A stretch of DNA of 64,000 nucleotides from Heligmosomoides polygyrus polygyrus. Lineage: Eukaryota > Nematoda > Chromadorea > Rhabditida > Heligmosomidae. Below, piece after piece: positions 53,841-63,540 of this stretch; position 1 is the first letter of the stretch; each line of letters starts with the position of its first letter. The stretch is from positions 1 to 64,000 of the forward strand of contig CANDYH010000014.1 in assembly GCA_947396885.1 (NCBI GenBank), read 5' to 3'. The position numbers were made by a program, and so were the translations under genes. Under the pieces are notes generated by a model. It was not told where the DNA came from. It saw only the letters and a program-made list of their open reading frames with translations, and did not search any database.

Positions 53841-55568
53841 ATGTCGCGCTCAACGCAAGGACTTCAGCAGCGAGGATCGACCCGTGGAGAACCGGAACAG
53901 CAAGGCCGTGAGCAAAGGAACCTCAATTCATCCAACAACGGACGAGGAGTAAACATTCAAGATCCGAACCTCAGGTCAGTTCCAATACAACCTTCTGGCC
54001 AGTTGGCTCGCCAGGTTACCTCGTCAGTTGCCACGTCCACCTCTCCGGCCATTGCTAACTCCACCATTTCGGTTACTTCAACTAGTTCCTCGCTCACTAC
54101 AAGTTTCGGCACTTCAGCTTGTCATACTCTTCCCAGCGTCATGCCAGTCCTCCACCCTGTGGAGATACGTGGCTCTTGGGCGGAAGAGATGGAAGCCGAT
54201 AGTGCGGCAACAGGTAGAGGGCCAAATCATCCGCTTCCACAATCCAGCACACAAGGAACTTCAGCCGCCCATAGGACGGACGAAGAGCCTCAGCTGGTCA
54301 ATGCGGAACGTACGGGCTCGCCAACCGCTGCCTCAATTCAACCATCCAGCCCCATTCAGCTGCCTGAGACTTCTCAGCAACTGGATGAGCAGGCGGACCG
54401 AGAGATCTGGAGAGAAGCCGTCTTTCGCAATAACCAAAAACATTATAACGAGCTTCTCACCCTCATCCTCGGTGAACAGCAGCGCACTTCAGGCATCCGT
54501 ACGTCAACACCCCCTCCTATTCCGCTCACATCTACTACTGCAATTGACCCACGCAGTACTGACGAGCTAACCGCAAGCCAATTCAGGACAATTTTACACT
54601 ATATTTCAACTAACAACGTGCTTCGTGATGAAGTAGCAGGCCTACGTGTCCTTCCTCGAGAGTCTACACCGGCTCGAGATGAAGACTACGTGGCCGCAGC
54701 ACACATTGTGGAACTTTTGCAATCTATCCAAAAACTCGGCGCTGCAACCATTCAATCCTTTCACAATGTTGCCACATCACTAGCACGCAACCATCCATTC
54801 AAGTTTCGGTATTGCACACTCATGGGATGGATCCATGAACTGTCTCATGGCGTTACTGCCATTTCAGTTCATACGAACCAGCTCAGTGAGATTGCCCTGC
54901 CAAAACTTCTGGATTGGGCTAATAACCAAAATTATTTTAGAGCCACTTTACAAATATTTCACATAACAGAATTTTCGCTTCGAGAAACACTACAGTTTGC
55001 GTCAGCCGTATCGGCCCATGCGACCCGCATGATTCGTGTTCTGGAGGCCCACCAGCTTCTCCATGCATTGCATCATCAGCTGCTTCCTGCTACGGACGCT
55101 GATAAGCAATACGCAATCGAGACGCTGCCGGGTATGCCAGAGCCAATATCTGCGGATCCAAAATCCTTTTTAGAAGTTCTCCAGTGGTGGCGTTCCAACT
55201 ATGCAGAAGCTCTGATGATCACCACGACAGAAGGCTACCTACGAACACAGGAAATGGATCGGATGGAAAAAGAAGAAAAACAAACTGCTCACACTCCACC
55301 ACCAGAGCAGCAGGAAGAAAACATCGAGCAAGTTCCAACCGAAACATCAGGATCCACAACACATGAAGAACGACAGGAGGAACCAGCTCAGCCTTCATCA
55401 CAGTCCAGGACACCGCCACCTACCCCTGGACCATCAAGAGCAACGGCAGCCGTAGAGGCACCAGTGTTGTTCCCTCGAACAACATCACAAGAGGACAACA
55501 CTTCACCAGCCTCCACTAAAACGATCCTGTACGGCTCCCGAAAGCCAGCAAGCACAACAACTTGCTAA
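53841..55568 (+). CDS. BEL/Pao ORF3, gag-like protein, main frame (575 aa)
   Basis: Third ORF, in the env position. ATG at 53,841 after CAAGGTCAAC. Residues 1-180 are Ser/Thr/Gln/Pro-rich and probably disordered. Residues about 185-460 are predicted helical by composition (ADREIWREAVFRNNQKHYNE; AAHIVELLQSIQKLGAATIQ; FLEVLQWWRSNYAEALM). Residues about 465-575 are Glu/Pro/Thr-rich. No signal peptide, membrane segment or Cys-rich ectodomain is visible, so it is not envelope-like. Near 55,535 the reading moves to the +1 frame, which carries zinc knuckles (55,561-56,246). Overall plan (disordered, helical, linker, knuckles) is that of a Gag, yet the sequence differs from the element's own Gag and no family is recognised. 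Confidence 0.85.
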   Translation: MSRSTQGLQQRGSTRGEPEQQGREQRNLNSSNNGRGVNIQDPNLRSVPIQPSGQLARQVTSSVATSTSPAIANSTISVTSTSSSLTTSFGTSACHTLPSVMPVLHPVEIRGSWAEEMEADSAATGRGPNHPLPQSSTQGTSAAHRTDEEPQLVNAERTGSPTAASIQPSSPIQLPETSQQLDEQADREIWREAVFRNNQKHYNELLTLILGEQQRTSGIRTSTPPPIPLTSTTAIDPRSTDELTASQFRTILHYISTNNVLRDEVAGLRVLPRESTPARDEDYVAAAHIVELLQSIQKLGAATIQSFHNVATSLARNHPFKFRYCTLMGWIHELSHGVTAISVHTNQLSEIALPKLLDWANNQNYFRATLQIFHITEFSLRETLQFASAVSAHATRMIRVLEAHQLLHALHHQLLPATDADKQYAIETLPGMPEPISADPKSFLEVLQWWRSNYAEALMITTTEGYLRTQEMDRMEKEEKQTAHTPPPEQQEENIEQVPTETSGSTTHEERQEEPAQPSSQSRTPPPTPGPSRATAAVEAPVLFPRTTSQEDNTSPASTKTILYGSRKPASTTTC

Positions 55569-56246
55569 TACAGGTCTTCAAAGAATCCCTTCATGGCTGT
55601 CGATACGATCTAGTGCCTCTACTCCCGAACCGGACTATGATTCGCCATGGGAAATTCCACCACCCATTCCTCCACCAGAGTCGACGGTGCAATGCGTTTT
55701 CTGCGACAGTCTTAACCACTATACTTCAGACTGTCCGCGCATCAAACGTCTCAGCCAGCGTGTACAATTCGCAATCGACTATCAATTGTGCATTAACTGT
55801 CTGAAACATCACAGAGGACAGTGTGTTCGATTCGATCCCTGCAGCAAATGCAAGCGGAAAGGACATCATAGAACATTCTGCCTCGACAATCCATACGCGA
55901 TACCGGATATTCACGAATCAAGAACAGCATACTACACAAGGATCGCAACAATCCATACGCGATACCGGATATTCACGAATCAAGAACAGCATACTACACA
56001 AGGATCGCAGAACAAACCTTCAGACCATATCCGAATCCGATGGAGGATCGACCGCAGCACCAGCAAACTCTAAAAGAAGCACTGGCTCGAAAACAGGCTC
56101 AACAACAAGCCCGCGCATCGTCGTCCCGCCCGTCATCATCACGAGGTTTGCCTCTTGTGCGCCGGGAGGTCTCGTCCCACGAGGATGGAAGGCCCTGGAG
56201 GCACCGGTCAAAGGAGGCGGACGACAGTGACAACGAATCATGGTAA
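55561..56246 (+). pseudogene. ORF3 zinc-knuckle region, frameshifted
   Basis: The frame open from before 55,561 contains a Pro-rich linker and three knuckles: CVFCDSLNHYTSDC, CINCLKHHRGQC and CSKCKRKGHHRTFC (about 55,690-55,883). A 62-bp tandem duplication (55,886-55,947 and 55,948-56,009) then breaks the frame: the first-copy frame runs to 56,073, while the original continuation (MEDRPQHQQTLKEAL... to DNESW, stop after 56,243) lies in the frame reached when one copy is counted. The duplication is not a multiple of three. The join with the main ORF3 frame near 55,535 also needs a +1 change or an intron. Confidence 0.85.
55886..56009. repeat. 62-bp tandem duplication in ORF3
   Basis: Two successive copies starting ACAATCCATACGCGATACCG (55,886 and 55,948), each ending ACACAAGGATCGCA. 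They look identical, so the event is probably recent. Confidence 0.92.
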
Positions 56247-57400
56247 GTTGAGAACGTCAATACAGCCACAGTGAGTTCTTTTGTTTTTTGTCCATTACAG
56301 TTTTAGTCCCGCTTGTCGAATTACAGCAGCGCATAACGTCATTTCAGCTGCTGCTTATGCCTGCCGAAGGCCCCAATTTTCATTGCAGAGAGTTGAGATT
56401 ACGGTAAGGAAGGCGGCAGTATGGTCGACTGGGCAGGCACGTCAGACACATGGCGTCGAACCGGAAAACACGAAACATACGACAGTCTAAGTTTTCCTTT
56501 CTACTGTTTGACTGTTTGCTCGACTGCCATTGCAGCGTGAATTTCTATGTTGCAGTTAGCAGTTCAGACGTTGCGACTCAACCATCGCCGCCCAGGTTTG
56601 CCAAGCATGATGCATGTTATGTTGAACCGTAACTAACATCCGAATCAACTCTTTATTCAGCATCAAACATCTAACGGGCTTGGTGTAGGCATAGTTTGGA
56701 TAAGTGGGGCTTAGCCCTTACGTTTTTTATCTGCTCATTACAGCATCTGGTGACGAAAACGCAGTGGCCGCCGGAAACTGAAAGATCGTCCGGCGATGCA
56801 TGAGTCCGGGATCTATGGAAAGATCCTGACGTGGTGCGTCCTTGCGACGCACGCCTTCGTCGGCGGTGCTGTATGTTCATGCTGTGAATGCTTTTTACAA
56901 TTCAGGTCGTTGGTTGTTGTACTGACAATTGTTGCATTGCAGTCTGTTGTCGGTGTTCTGAGTTTTTTGATTTGTTATTCCTTACGTTCATGTGTCTTTT
57001 TGTTGTGTTCAGTAGTTATAGTAGATTCTGTGAGTTCTAGTAGTTATCTAAAATTTCTAGTAGTTTAATTTACCTATTTTACCCCCTCAGTAGTATGAGC
57101 CTCCATTAGGATCTTTTGAGGCATTTCAGGTAGCAATCAATAGTAGAAGTAGTCACCTATTCTGTTGAAGTTGACCCCTATCGGAGCAGCACTCTTGGGC
57201 TAGGTGAACAACCGAGTCAGACACTTCAGCGACAACCCACATTTTTACTACAGCGTCCCGTGGGTTTTGACTAATCGGTCAGGTGTATCCATTCGCGTGT
57301 ACAGTCAGCCCCACCAATTTAAAAGGCAATAGGCCAATTCGTGGCAAGGCAGTATTCGGGTTAACTCCCCTCGGGCGCTCTCTCCTTTTGTGGCCGGGAG
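56240..57400 (+). other. 3' untranslated region with splice-like signals
   Basis: ATG|GTAAGTTGAG at the end of ORF3 is a near-perfect donor. Downstream there are several strong acceptor-like strings: TCCATTACAG (56,300), TTTTCATTGCAG (56,390, followed after 15 bp by ACG|GTAAGG), CTGCCATTGCAG (56,535) and GCTCATTACAG (56,744). The region has no long ORF. Just before the 3' LTR there is only a poor purine tract (GGCCGGGAG), so the polypurine primer is not obvious. Confidence 0.5.
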
Positions 57401-58528
57401 TGTCGCGAATCGCGAGCTTCGCTCCCATCTAAAATCCCGTGGGCGCCCGTACTCTCGGCCTCTCCTCCATGAGGCACGTACTGCCCGGCCTGTCGCCGCG
57501 GCCCCGTAGCCTAATAGGCTCCGCCTACAGGCGCTCGTGGCTATAAAAGCCACGTAATCGGCGCCTCGGCATTGCTCTTTCGGCTCATTCGCTCTCGTGC
57601 GCCCTCCCGTGCGGCGGCCCTCGGGTCGCTGGCAATCCAGCTCTGCGCTTCGGCGCACCGGCACATCCAACGGGCACCGCGATGCCGCGGGCAGTTGCGT
57701 GCCGACCTTTTGCAGTGAATATCGATCATCGATTCGGAGGATGCCGAGGGGCCTTGCCACCCGTTTCAGCCTTGTCGCTGAATGTACACGCAGTGGCCGC
57801 TTGTCCCGAATGGGATGAATCAACGGCTCCGAGACGCACTACATTTTCGTCGCTGAAGTGGACATCATGACCGCACGTATATCGACTACTACAGTGCTGA
57901 CTCCCGTTGTGTTGCTGTATTCCTAATGGTGTTCTCTACATCCCGCTTATCGAGGAGCTTTTATAATAAATATATTATGGTACGCTGTTCGGCATCGGAA
58001 AGGAAGTGGGCGGTAAGTCCCTATGTAATGGTGTTCGGTTGTGTCGTATCCATGATCAAGGTCCGCCGCGGATCAATCGAGAGGCGTCCCCACCGGCGCA
58101 GTGGTAGCGCAGCGCCCTGTGCCCGCGGACGGCCACCGCCCTTGGTTACGACCATGCTATCGTTTTGGGGCTGGTCCGTTCGCTGGCATGGGCCTGCTCC
58201 GCCTGCTGCCGAGCCGGCTGGCGGCTCATTGCGATGGGATTCAAACCGGGTGTCACGTAAGATAGCTCTTACTCACCGCATTGGCTCTGTCCCGCACATG
58301 CTGTATGCGTAGGTGCCGAGAGTTGGCCCCGCCCACTTGGGGCGAGCGGGGCACTCACGCGGGGACCCCACCGCTGGGACGCAAGGCGGGCCAGGATCCT
58401 CGGGGTTGCCCATGCTACCTAGGGAGAGGTTGTGGAGTCTTAGCGGCGCGCGGCTGCCATGGGGCAGCCGGATAGCCTTCGGTACAGTGGCACAGCTTCG
58501 CCCGCACTGGGGCTACCGGTTCGCAACA
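57401..58528 (+). repeat. 3' LTR
   Basis: Same length and ends as the 5' LTR. Differences seen by eye include CTTTCGG for CTTTTGG, CGATGCC for CGCTGCC and GAGAGGCG for GAGCGGCG. Followed by the CCATT duplication at 58,529-58,533. Confidence 0.97.
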
Positions 58529-58695
58529 CCATTTCAGCTACTTTGAAAAATGATTTTAAAAAATTATAGCAGATGAACACTGGACAGGCGAAGGGTTCGT
58601 TATTTTTTGACTGCTGAGAGCTAGTTCTCATCTGGGCTATCGCTTGTGATAAGAGCTGGAGAACAACAACAACAACGCGACGGGAATTATATAAT

Positions 58696-58767
58696 CCTAG
58701 AATTATATAAACTAAGCATGGAAAATAATTCCCAAAATTTTCCATGCTTAGTTCATATAATTCTAGG
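58696..58767. repeat. 72-bp hairpin
   Basis: CCTAGAATTATATAA...ACTAAGCATGGAAAA pairs with TTTTCCATGCTTAGT..TATAATTCTAGG around a 12-base loop, with one mismatch. It is AT-rich and could be a tiny MITE; TTATAT flanks are ambiguous. Confidence 0.8.
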
Positions 58768-58807
58768 CCTAGTAATCCAGCCCAGTAGGCAAAGCTCTTT
58801 ACTAAAT

Positions 58808-58858
58808 ACCGTATGAAAAAAATTCATAGGCAGCTCTGAATTGTTTATTTTCATACGG
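58808..58858. repeat. 51-bp inverted repeat
   Basis: ACCGTATGAAAA and TTTTCATACGGT enclose about 27 bases. Short hairpin of unknown role. The remainder of 58,534-59,612 shows no supported gene. Confidence 0.6.
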
Positions 58859-59612
58859 TCTGTTCTTTTCTTTTCTATAATATTGGGGTCACTATGTCTG
58901 CTACTTCCACCTGTTAGCTTTGGCAGTATTTAGAACCATTGATCAAAGGATTTATTCATTTATTTTCTTACCGAATAGTTTTCTATGCACCTACTTCATT
59001 GAGTCTTTTAAATGTTTTTTGTCCATTAATGCATTTCGTCTCTATTTTCTTATCTAGATATATCACTTCAAGTGGGGTTGGTTCTCTTAAAGTCCTATGG
59101 AAGCATCGCTGTGAGGTAACTTAATGTAGCAATTGCTCGCCTTGGTACGACCCTATTATATAGGTCCGGGCTCCTGGAGGTGTCCCTCTGCGTCAAAGAT
59201 GCTCGAAAGTGACTTCCCCACTCACTGGAAATCACATCATAGTTATACTGAATGCCAACGCCTGCACTTTTTGATGCCGATACAAATTTTCATTAATTTT
59301 AGTCAACTTCATTTTAAAAAACTCGACATAATATTATGCCCCGCTATCCTTTCATTTTTCTGGAAAATGTTTTTTAGTCCTTTGCACTGAGTGATCTGAA
59401 TAACCTGCAAAGACATTCTCCCATTCTTTTGCAGTGCATAGTGTTATCCAAAGTGGCTTTTCGGTTTCGTTGGTGTTGTTTCTTTTAAGCTAGCATTGTT
59501 ATTTGATCGTCACTGCGTTTTCCTTTCTTTGTTTGGTTTTTATGGTGCACTTTAGGTTCAGCAGCAAACAAAAAATTCCATAGGTGTGTCCTAAATCTTA
59601 TACTTGTGCTCG

Positions 59613-59962
59613 AATAATCGAATTCGAATAATTGTTCGAATATTTTATTCGAATTCGATTTTCGATTATTTGATTATTCGAGTTTCGTAAATTCGAATAA
59701 TTATTCGAATTCGATTATTCGAGTTTAGCAATTTCGAATAATTATTCGAATTTGATTATTCGAGGCTTGAAAATTCGAATAATTATTTGAATTCGATTAC
59801 TCGAGGTTTGAAAATTCGAATAATTATTCGAATTCGATTATTCGAGGCTTGAAAATTCGAATAATTATTTGAATTCGATTACTCGAGGTTTGAAAATTCG
59901 AATAATAATTCGAATTCGATTATTCGAGGTGCGAAAATTCGAATAAAATTCGAATTTCGAAT
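59613..59962. repeat. ATTCGAAT minisatellite, 41-bp period
   Basis: Units contain GAAAATTCGAATAATTATT, then GAATTCGATTA and TCGAGG. Successive CGAGG marks lie at 59,761, 59,802 and 59,843, a period of 41 bp. An 82-bp higher-order pattern alternates CGAGGCTTG and CGAGGTTTG. The units themselves are palindrome-rich. Confidence 0.88.
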
Positions 59963-61168
59963 ATGTGGTTGTTTCGAATGTGGCATAATGATGATTTTTG
60001 TGAGCGGCGTTCATTTCGGTGACGATTGTTTTCGATATCACACTGTCGAGGAACTCACCGTAACGAAAACGCATTAAATATCCTACTATACATAGAAGGG
60101 TAGTGTGTGCGCATGCGTGTTTCCATCAGTCCATCACAACTGGGGAAATGGCGTATTGGCGATACTGACCGCAGTTGATGGCGATCGACTGCGGTCCGAA
60201 GCTTCAGCCGCTGGGGTAGTCGATCTCGCTGAACACAAATTTGAAGTTCGTTTTTGAAATTATCGGTTGAAGTTGATCGAGCTATTAATTTTCTATGGGG
60301 AATTCGTTGAGGCGAATCAATTGTATGACCGGTGTTCGTGGATATTTTCAAAATCTAACTTCACATTTGCGTTCTCTGCGACCACGACTGTCATCGATAT
60401 ACTCTACGGAAATACTCTACGGAATTTGCAACAAATACAAATTTCGACGGAAAATTAAAAAATGAATTCAGATTCGTGTTCAGTGACCTCGATTACCTCA
60501 TGCCTGAAGTTTCGATCTTGTTGAGTGATATTTACGAAAAATCGATAATTTGATTAATATCTCTTGATGGCAACAGTTACTGCAAAAACTAACTTAAGAT
60601 TCGTGTTCAGCGACCTCGATTACTTCGGGACTGAAACTCACAGTTTGCATATATGACACGGTATGTACAATCTCAGTTGAAATTCAAAGTTTTTCAAATC
60701 AAATTCAACGTTGTTACAGTGATAAGATTCCAGAGGAAGTTGAAATTTATTTCAAAAACGTTAAATTTCGACTGAGAATGCCGTATTACTCTACAATTTG
60801 ATTGGCTGACGATTCCTGTGAGATAATGAAATGAACAAATAGAGTGAACGATTTTTTTTTTCACAAAACTTTGCACTTGTGCGTAGATGTTTTGCCCGTA
60901 TTTCTGTAGGAATTTTTTATAGGATTTTGTTTGCAGGAAAAAAGTTCTCATGTCTTGCCATTCAACGAGTATTGTCAACGGTTCTGAGAAGATATTGAAT
61001 ATCTTCATTATTTGCTTTTTTTAAAGAATTCAAATCTTTTCTTTTGTCTCTGGCGAATGTTGTCGTTGAATTTAATTTACTACATTTACCTACACAATGC
61101 GCTTTTGGAGTGAGTAAACGGTATCAAACGAAATTGGCTAAAGCAAAAATCGCATCGTCCTTATTAAA
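59963..61168. other. nothing recognised; short dispersed repeat twice
   Basis: AGATTCGTGTTCAG.GACCTCGATTAC occurs at about 60,473 and 60,598. No gene is supported. Confidence 0.4.
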
Positions 61169-61692
61169 ACACCCCGGTGCAAAATTGTAGATACCCCCGA
61201 TTTGTCCATTAGTACCCGAAGGATCCGCTGCCTATGCTCAGCGGTTACCGTCGTATTCCTCACTATCGAAAGCCTCTATAGAAGAATTTTAAGCAGGTTA
61301 TCTCATCAGTGCAGGATACCACGAACTTTTATTGAATATTTCACGAATGGAGACCGGTGCAAAGTATAAGTTCCCTCCATAAAAAACCTGATTAATCACA
61401 AAAGTCCCTACAGACAAAGTAAGATTAGCACTTCATCTCATCACCTTAGTTGCAACCATATCGAAAATTCTGTTTTGCATACTACTGGTTAGATTATCAA
61501 TAACAGTTCGCTCAACATTGCTCATGCATGAAGTATGGTGTTCTTCAGATCAGAAACCGAAGTGTAAGTGGTTCCATTTTTGTACACTTTGTGTATAAGA
61601 ATGCCCCACAAGTTCTCTGTCAGCGGTGCAATCTGGAGGAAAACTAGACTACTGCAAAAGTTGAATTGTATTGGAGTTGAGCCAACCCCCAA

Positions 61693-62120
61693 ACCTCTTA
61701 TAAACCTTGTGGAGAAGGTACAGAATAACTAACAACAAGGTTCTTATTCGCATTGGCAGGTTCCTTTACTCTATGGTACCTAAAGCATCGATAAGGAACA
61801 AATACCTGGGTCTTCACACATTGGCTTCTCGCAGGAGATTCTTTGATATTTGTCGGGTTTATAAGTTAATCTACTTTTCGCGCTTTGTAGGCTCCAAATT
61901 CATTGATCTGCGTGCGTCTCAAACAAAAGGGGAGCCTGAGAAGCTTCCTATCAGTCGACCTAGGAGTAAGCTGAAGGTGGCCCTTTCTCCGCATAGGACA
62001 TTGGTTTGACTCGCTTTAGGTGTGTCTTCATGTTGTTGTGTTGTTGTAATACTTTTTTCTGGCGCTTGCGCTTTCGCGAACGTAGTGAATAAATAAATGA
62101 ATAAAATAAAATAAAATAAA
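61693..62120 (+). mobile_element. non-LTR retrotransposon 3' end (CR1/jockey-like)
   Basis: The plus-strand frame to 62,009 reads KYLGLHTLASRRRFFDICRV and then YKLIYFSRFV, resembling the extreme C-terminus of CR1/jockey-type polymerases (LGL..LxxRRxxxDLxxVYKI). A 3' untranslated region follows with GCGAACGTAGTGAATAAATA and a TAAAA-repeat tail ending about 62,120. It lies within the minus transposase copy; the uninterrupted counterpart is at about 62,655-62,690 in the plus copy. Confidence 0.7.
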
Positions 62121-62430
62121 CCTGGAGTTGACTGCGATACGTGTATGGATGCATTATCTTGTTGGAAAATGAGGTTGAGCCTACGAAATCTTCTGAAATA
62201 TGGCAAAAAGTGATCTCGGAGTAATTTCTGGTAGTCTTCACTGTTCATCCAACACGAGACGAACTTCCGAAACGAAAGAGACAAGTCCGCATCCAGAAAA
62301 CGCAGCCCAACCCAGAGACTTTCACCGTCAAAGCTGCGCCTAGGGGATACTCGACCTCTTCTCTCAGATCTCTCCAGTAGTGTAAAAGAAGTGGAATCTT
62401 GATGGGCCCGACGGGTACAGACACTATTCG
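62121..62430 (-). pseudogene. Tc1-like transposase remnant, minus copy
   Basis: Read leftwards: LLLHYWRDLREEVEYPLGA (the FNLDGPD...YWRDLR region of relatives), a frameshift, then WMNSEDYQKLLRDHFLPYFR and NLIFQQDNASIHVSQST. The catalytic DNA block is intact here. The copy is cut at 62,121 by the inserted non-LTR tail and resumes at about 61,690. Confidence 0.85.
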
Positions 62431-62489
62431 AGAGATTTGAGGAGAGAGAAGCGAGTATTCTGAAGGTGCTACTTTGTCGGTGGAAGTCT

Positions 62490-62925
62490 CATGGTTTCGG
62501 CTGCGTTTTCTGGATACGGACTTGTTGCCTTGGAGATCGTCTCGCGTAGGATGAACAGTGAAGACTACCAGAGATTGCTCGGAGATTACCTTGTGCCATA
62601 TTTCAGAAGATTTCGTAGGCACAACCTTATTTTCCAACAGATAATGCATCCATACACGTATCGCAGTCAACAGGTTGGCTCAACTCCAATAGAACTCAAC
62701 ATTTGAAGTGGCCTAGCTGTTCTTCAGATCTCAACCCGAAAGCTAGAAAGCTTGTTGGACATTCTTGCACACAGTGTACAAAAATGGAACCGCTGAGACA
62801 TCGGTTTTTGATCTGAAGAACGCCATACTTCATGCATGGGCCAATTTTGAGCGAACTGTTATTGATGATAACCTAATCAGTAGCATGCAAAATAGAATTT
62901 TCGTTTTTTTGGTTTTTTTCGGTTT
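62490..62925 (+). pseudogene. Tc1-like transposase remnant, plus copy
   Basis: Frames read VSRRMNSEDYQRLLGDYLVP and RHNLIFQQ; the catalytic block (QQDNAxxH in relatives) is lost by a one- or two-base change. After a gap the C-terminus reads VYKNGTAETSVFDLKNAILH and then LISSMQNRIFVF, the classic Tc1/Tc3 ending. Inactive. Confidence 0.85.
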
Positions 62926-63239
62926 TTTTTTGGTTGCAACAAGGGTGATGTGATGAAGTACTAATCTTACCTTGTTTGTAGGTACTTTTGTGATTAATCA
63001 GATTTTCTATGAAGCGAACTTATATTTTGCACCGGTCTCCATTTCTTAAATTTTCAATAAAAGTTCGTGGTATCCTGCAGTGATAAGATAAACTGCTTAG
63101 AATTCTCCTATAGAAGTTTTCCATAGTGAGGAATACGATGGTAACATTACTGAACCTCGGCAGCGGGTTCTTTGGGTACCAATGGACAAACCAGGGGTAA
63201 ACCTATTTTGCATCGGGTGTGTTAAGTTTTAATAAAGTT

Positions 63240-63540
63240 TATTCGATTATTCGATTTTTTCGAATATTCGATTATTCGGAAATTCGAATAACCAAAAAAT
63301 GGGGTTATTCGATTATTCGGAAATTCGAATAACCAAAAAATGGGGTTATTCGATTATTCGGAAATTCGAATAACCAAAAAATGGGGTTATTCGATTGTTC
63401 GGAAATTCGAATAAACGAAAAATGAGGTTATTCGATTATTCGGGAATTCGAATAACTAAAAAAATGGTGTTATTCGATTATTCGCTCATTCGAATTTTCG
63501 AAAAATGGGGTTATTCGATTATTCGTTCATTCGAAAAAAT
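63240..63540. repeat. ATTCGAAT minisatellite, second array, 41-bp period
   Basis: Unit GGGGTTATTCGATTATTCGG followed by AAATTCGAATAACCAAAAAAT. Starts at 63,301, 63,342 and 63,383 give a 41-bp period, the same as the array at 59.6 kb, though the unit sequences differ outside the ATTCGAAT core. Confidence 0.88.

Larger units (their letters stand above)
44700..58528 (+). mobile_element. BEL/Pao LTR retrotransposon, 13.8 kb, complete ends
   Basis: Two LTRs of 1,128 bp (44,700-45,827; 57,401-58,528) begin TGTCGCGAATCGCGAGC and end TTCGCAACA. A 5-bp duplication CCATT flanks the whole (44,695-44,699; 58,529-58,533). About 12 differences between the LTRs were counted by eye (about 1%). Domain order is gag (DUF1759 type), zinc knuckles, protease, RT, RNase H, integrase, then an extra gag-like ORF before the 3' LTR. 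BEL/Pao elements are usually well under 10 kb, so the length is unusual; the 3' ORF and long untranslated stretches account for it. Lesions in three ORFs show this copy cannot be autonomous. Confidence 0.97.
61169..63222. mobile_element. inverted-duplicated Tc1-like element
   Basis: Outer arms (61,169-61,620 and 62,765-63,222) are inverted copies, for example ACACCCCGGTGCAAAATTG against the complement of CAAAATAGG-side sequence, TTTGTCCATT.GTACCC, and TTTGTACACTTTGTGTA against its partner. Inside, two Tc1-type transposase remnants face opposite ways from a centre near 62,400. The plus copy covers the C-terminal half (62,500-62,950) and the minus copy the matching half (62,430-61,990). A non-LTR retrotransposon tail interrupts the minus copy. 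Target duplication could not be decided. Confidence 0.8.

Noticed and set aside
53841..55568. ORF3 as an env gene
   Set aside because: No signal peptide, hydrophobic fusion or membrane segment; zinc knuckles point to a nucleic-acid-binding gag-like protein.
59613..63540. CRISPR-like spaced repeats
   Set aside because: Units are contiguous tandem repeats without unique spacers, and the genome is eukaryotic.
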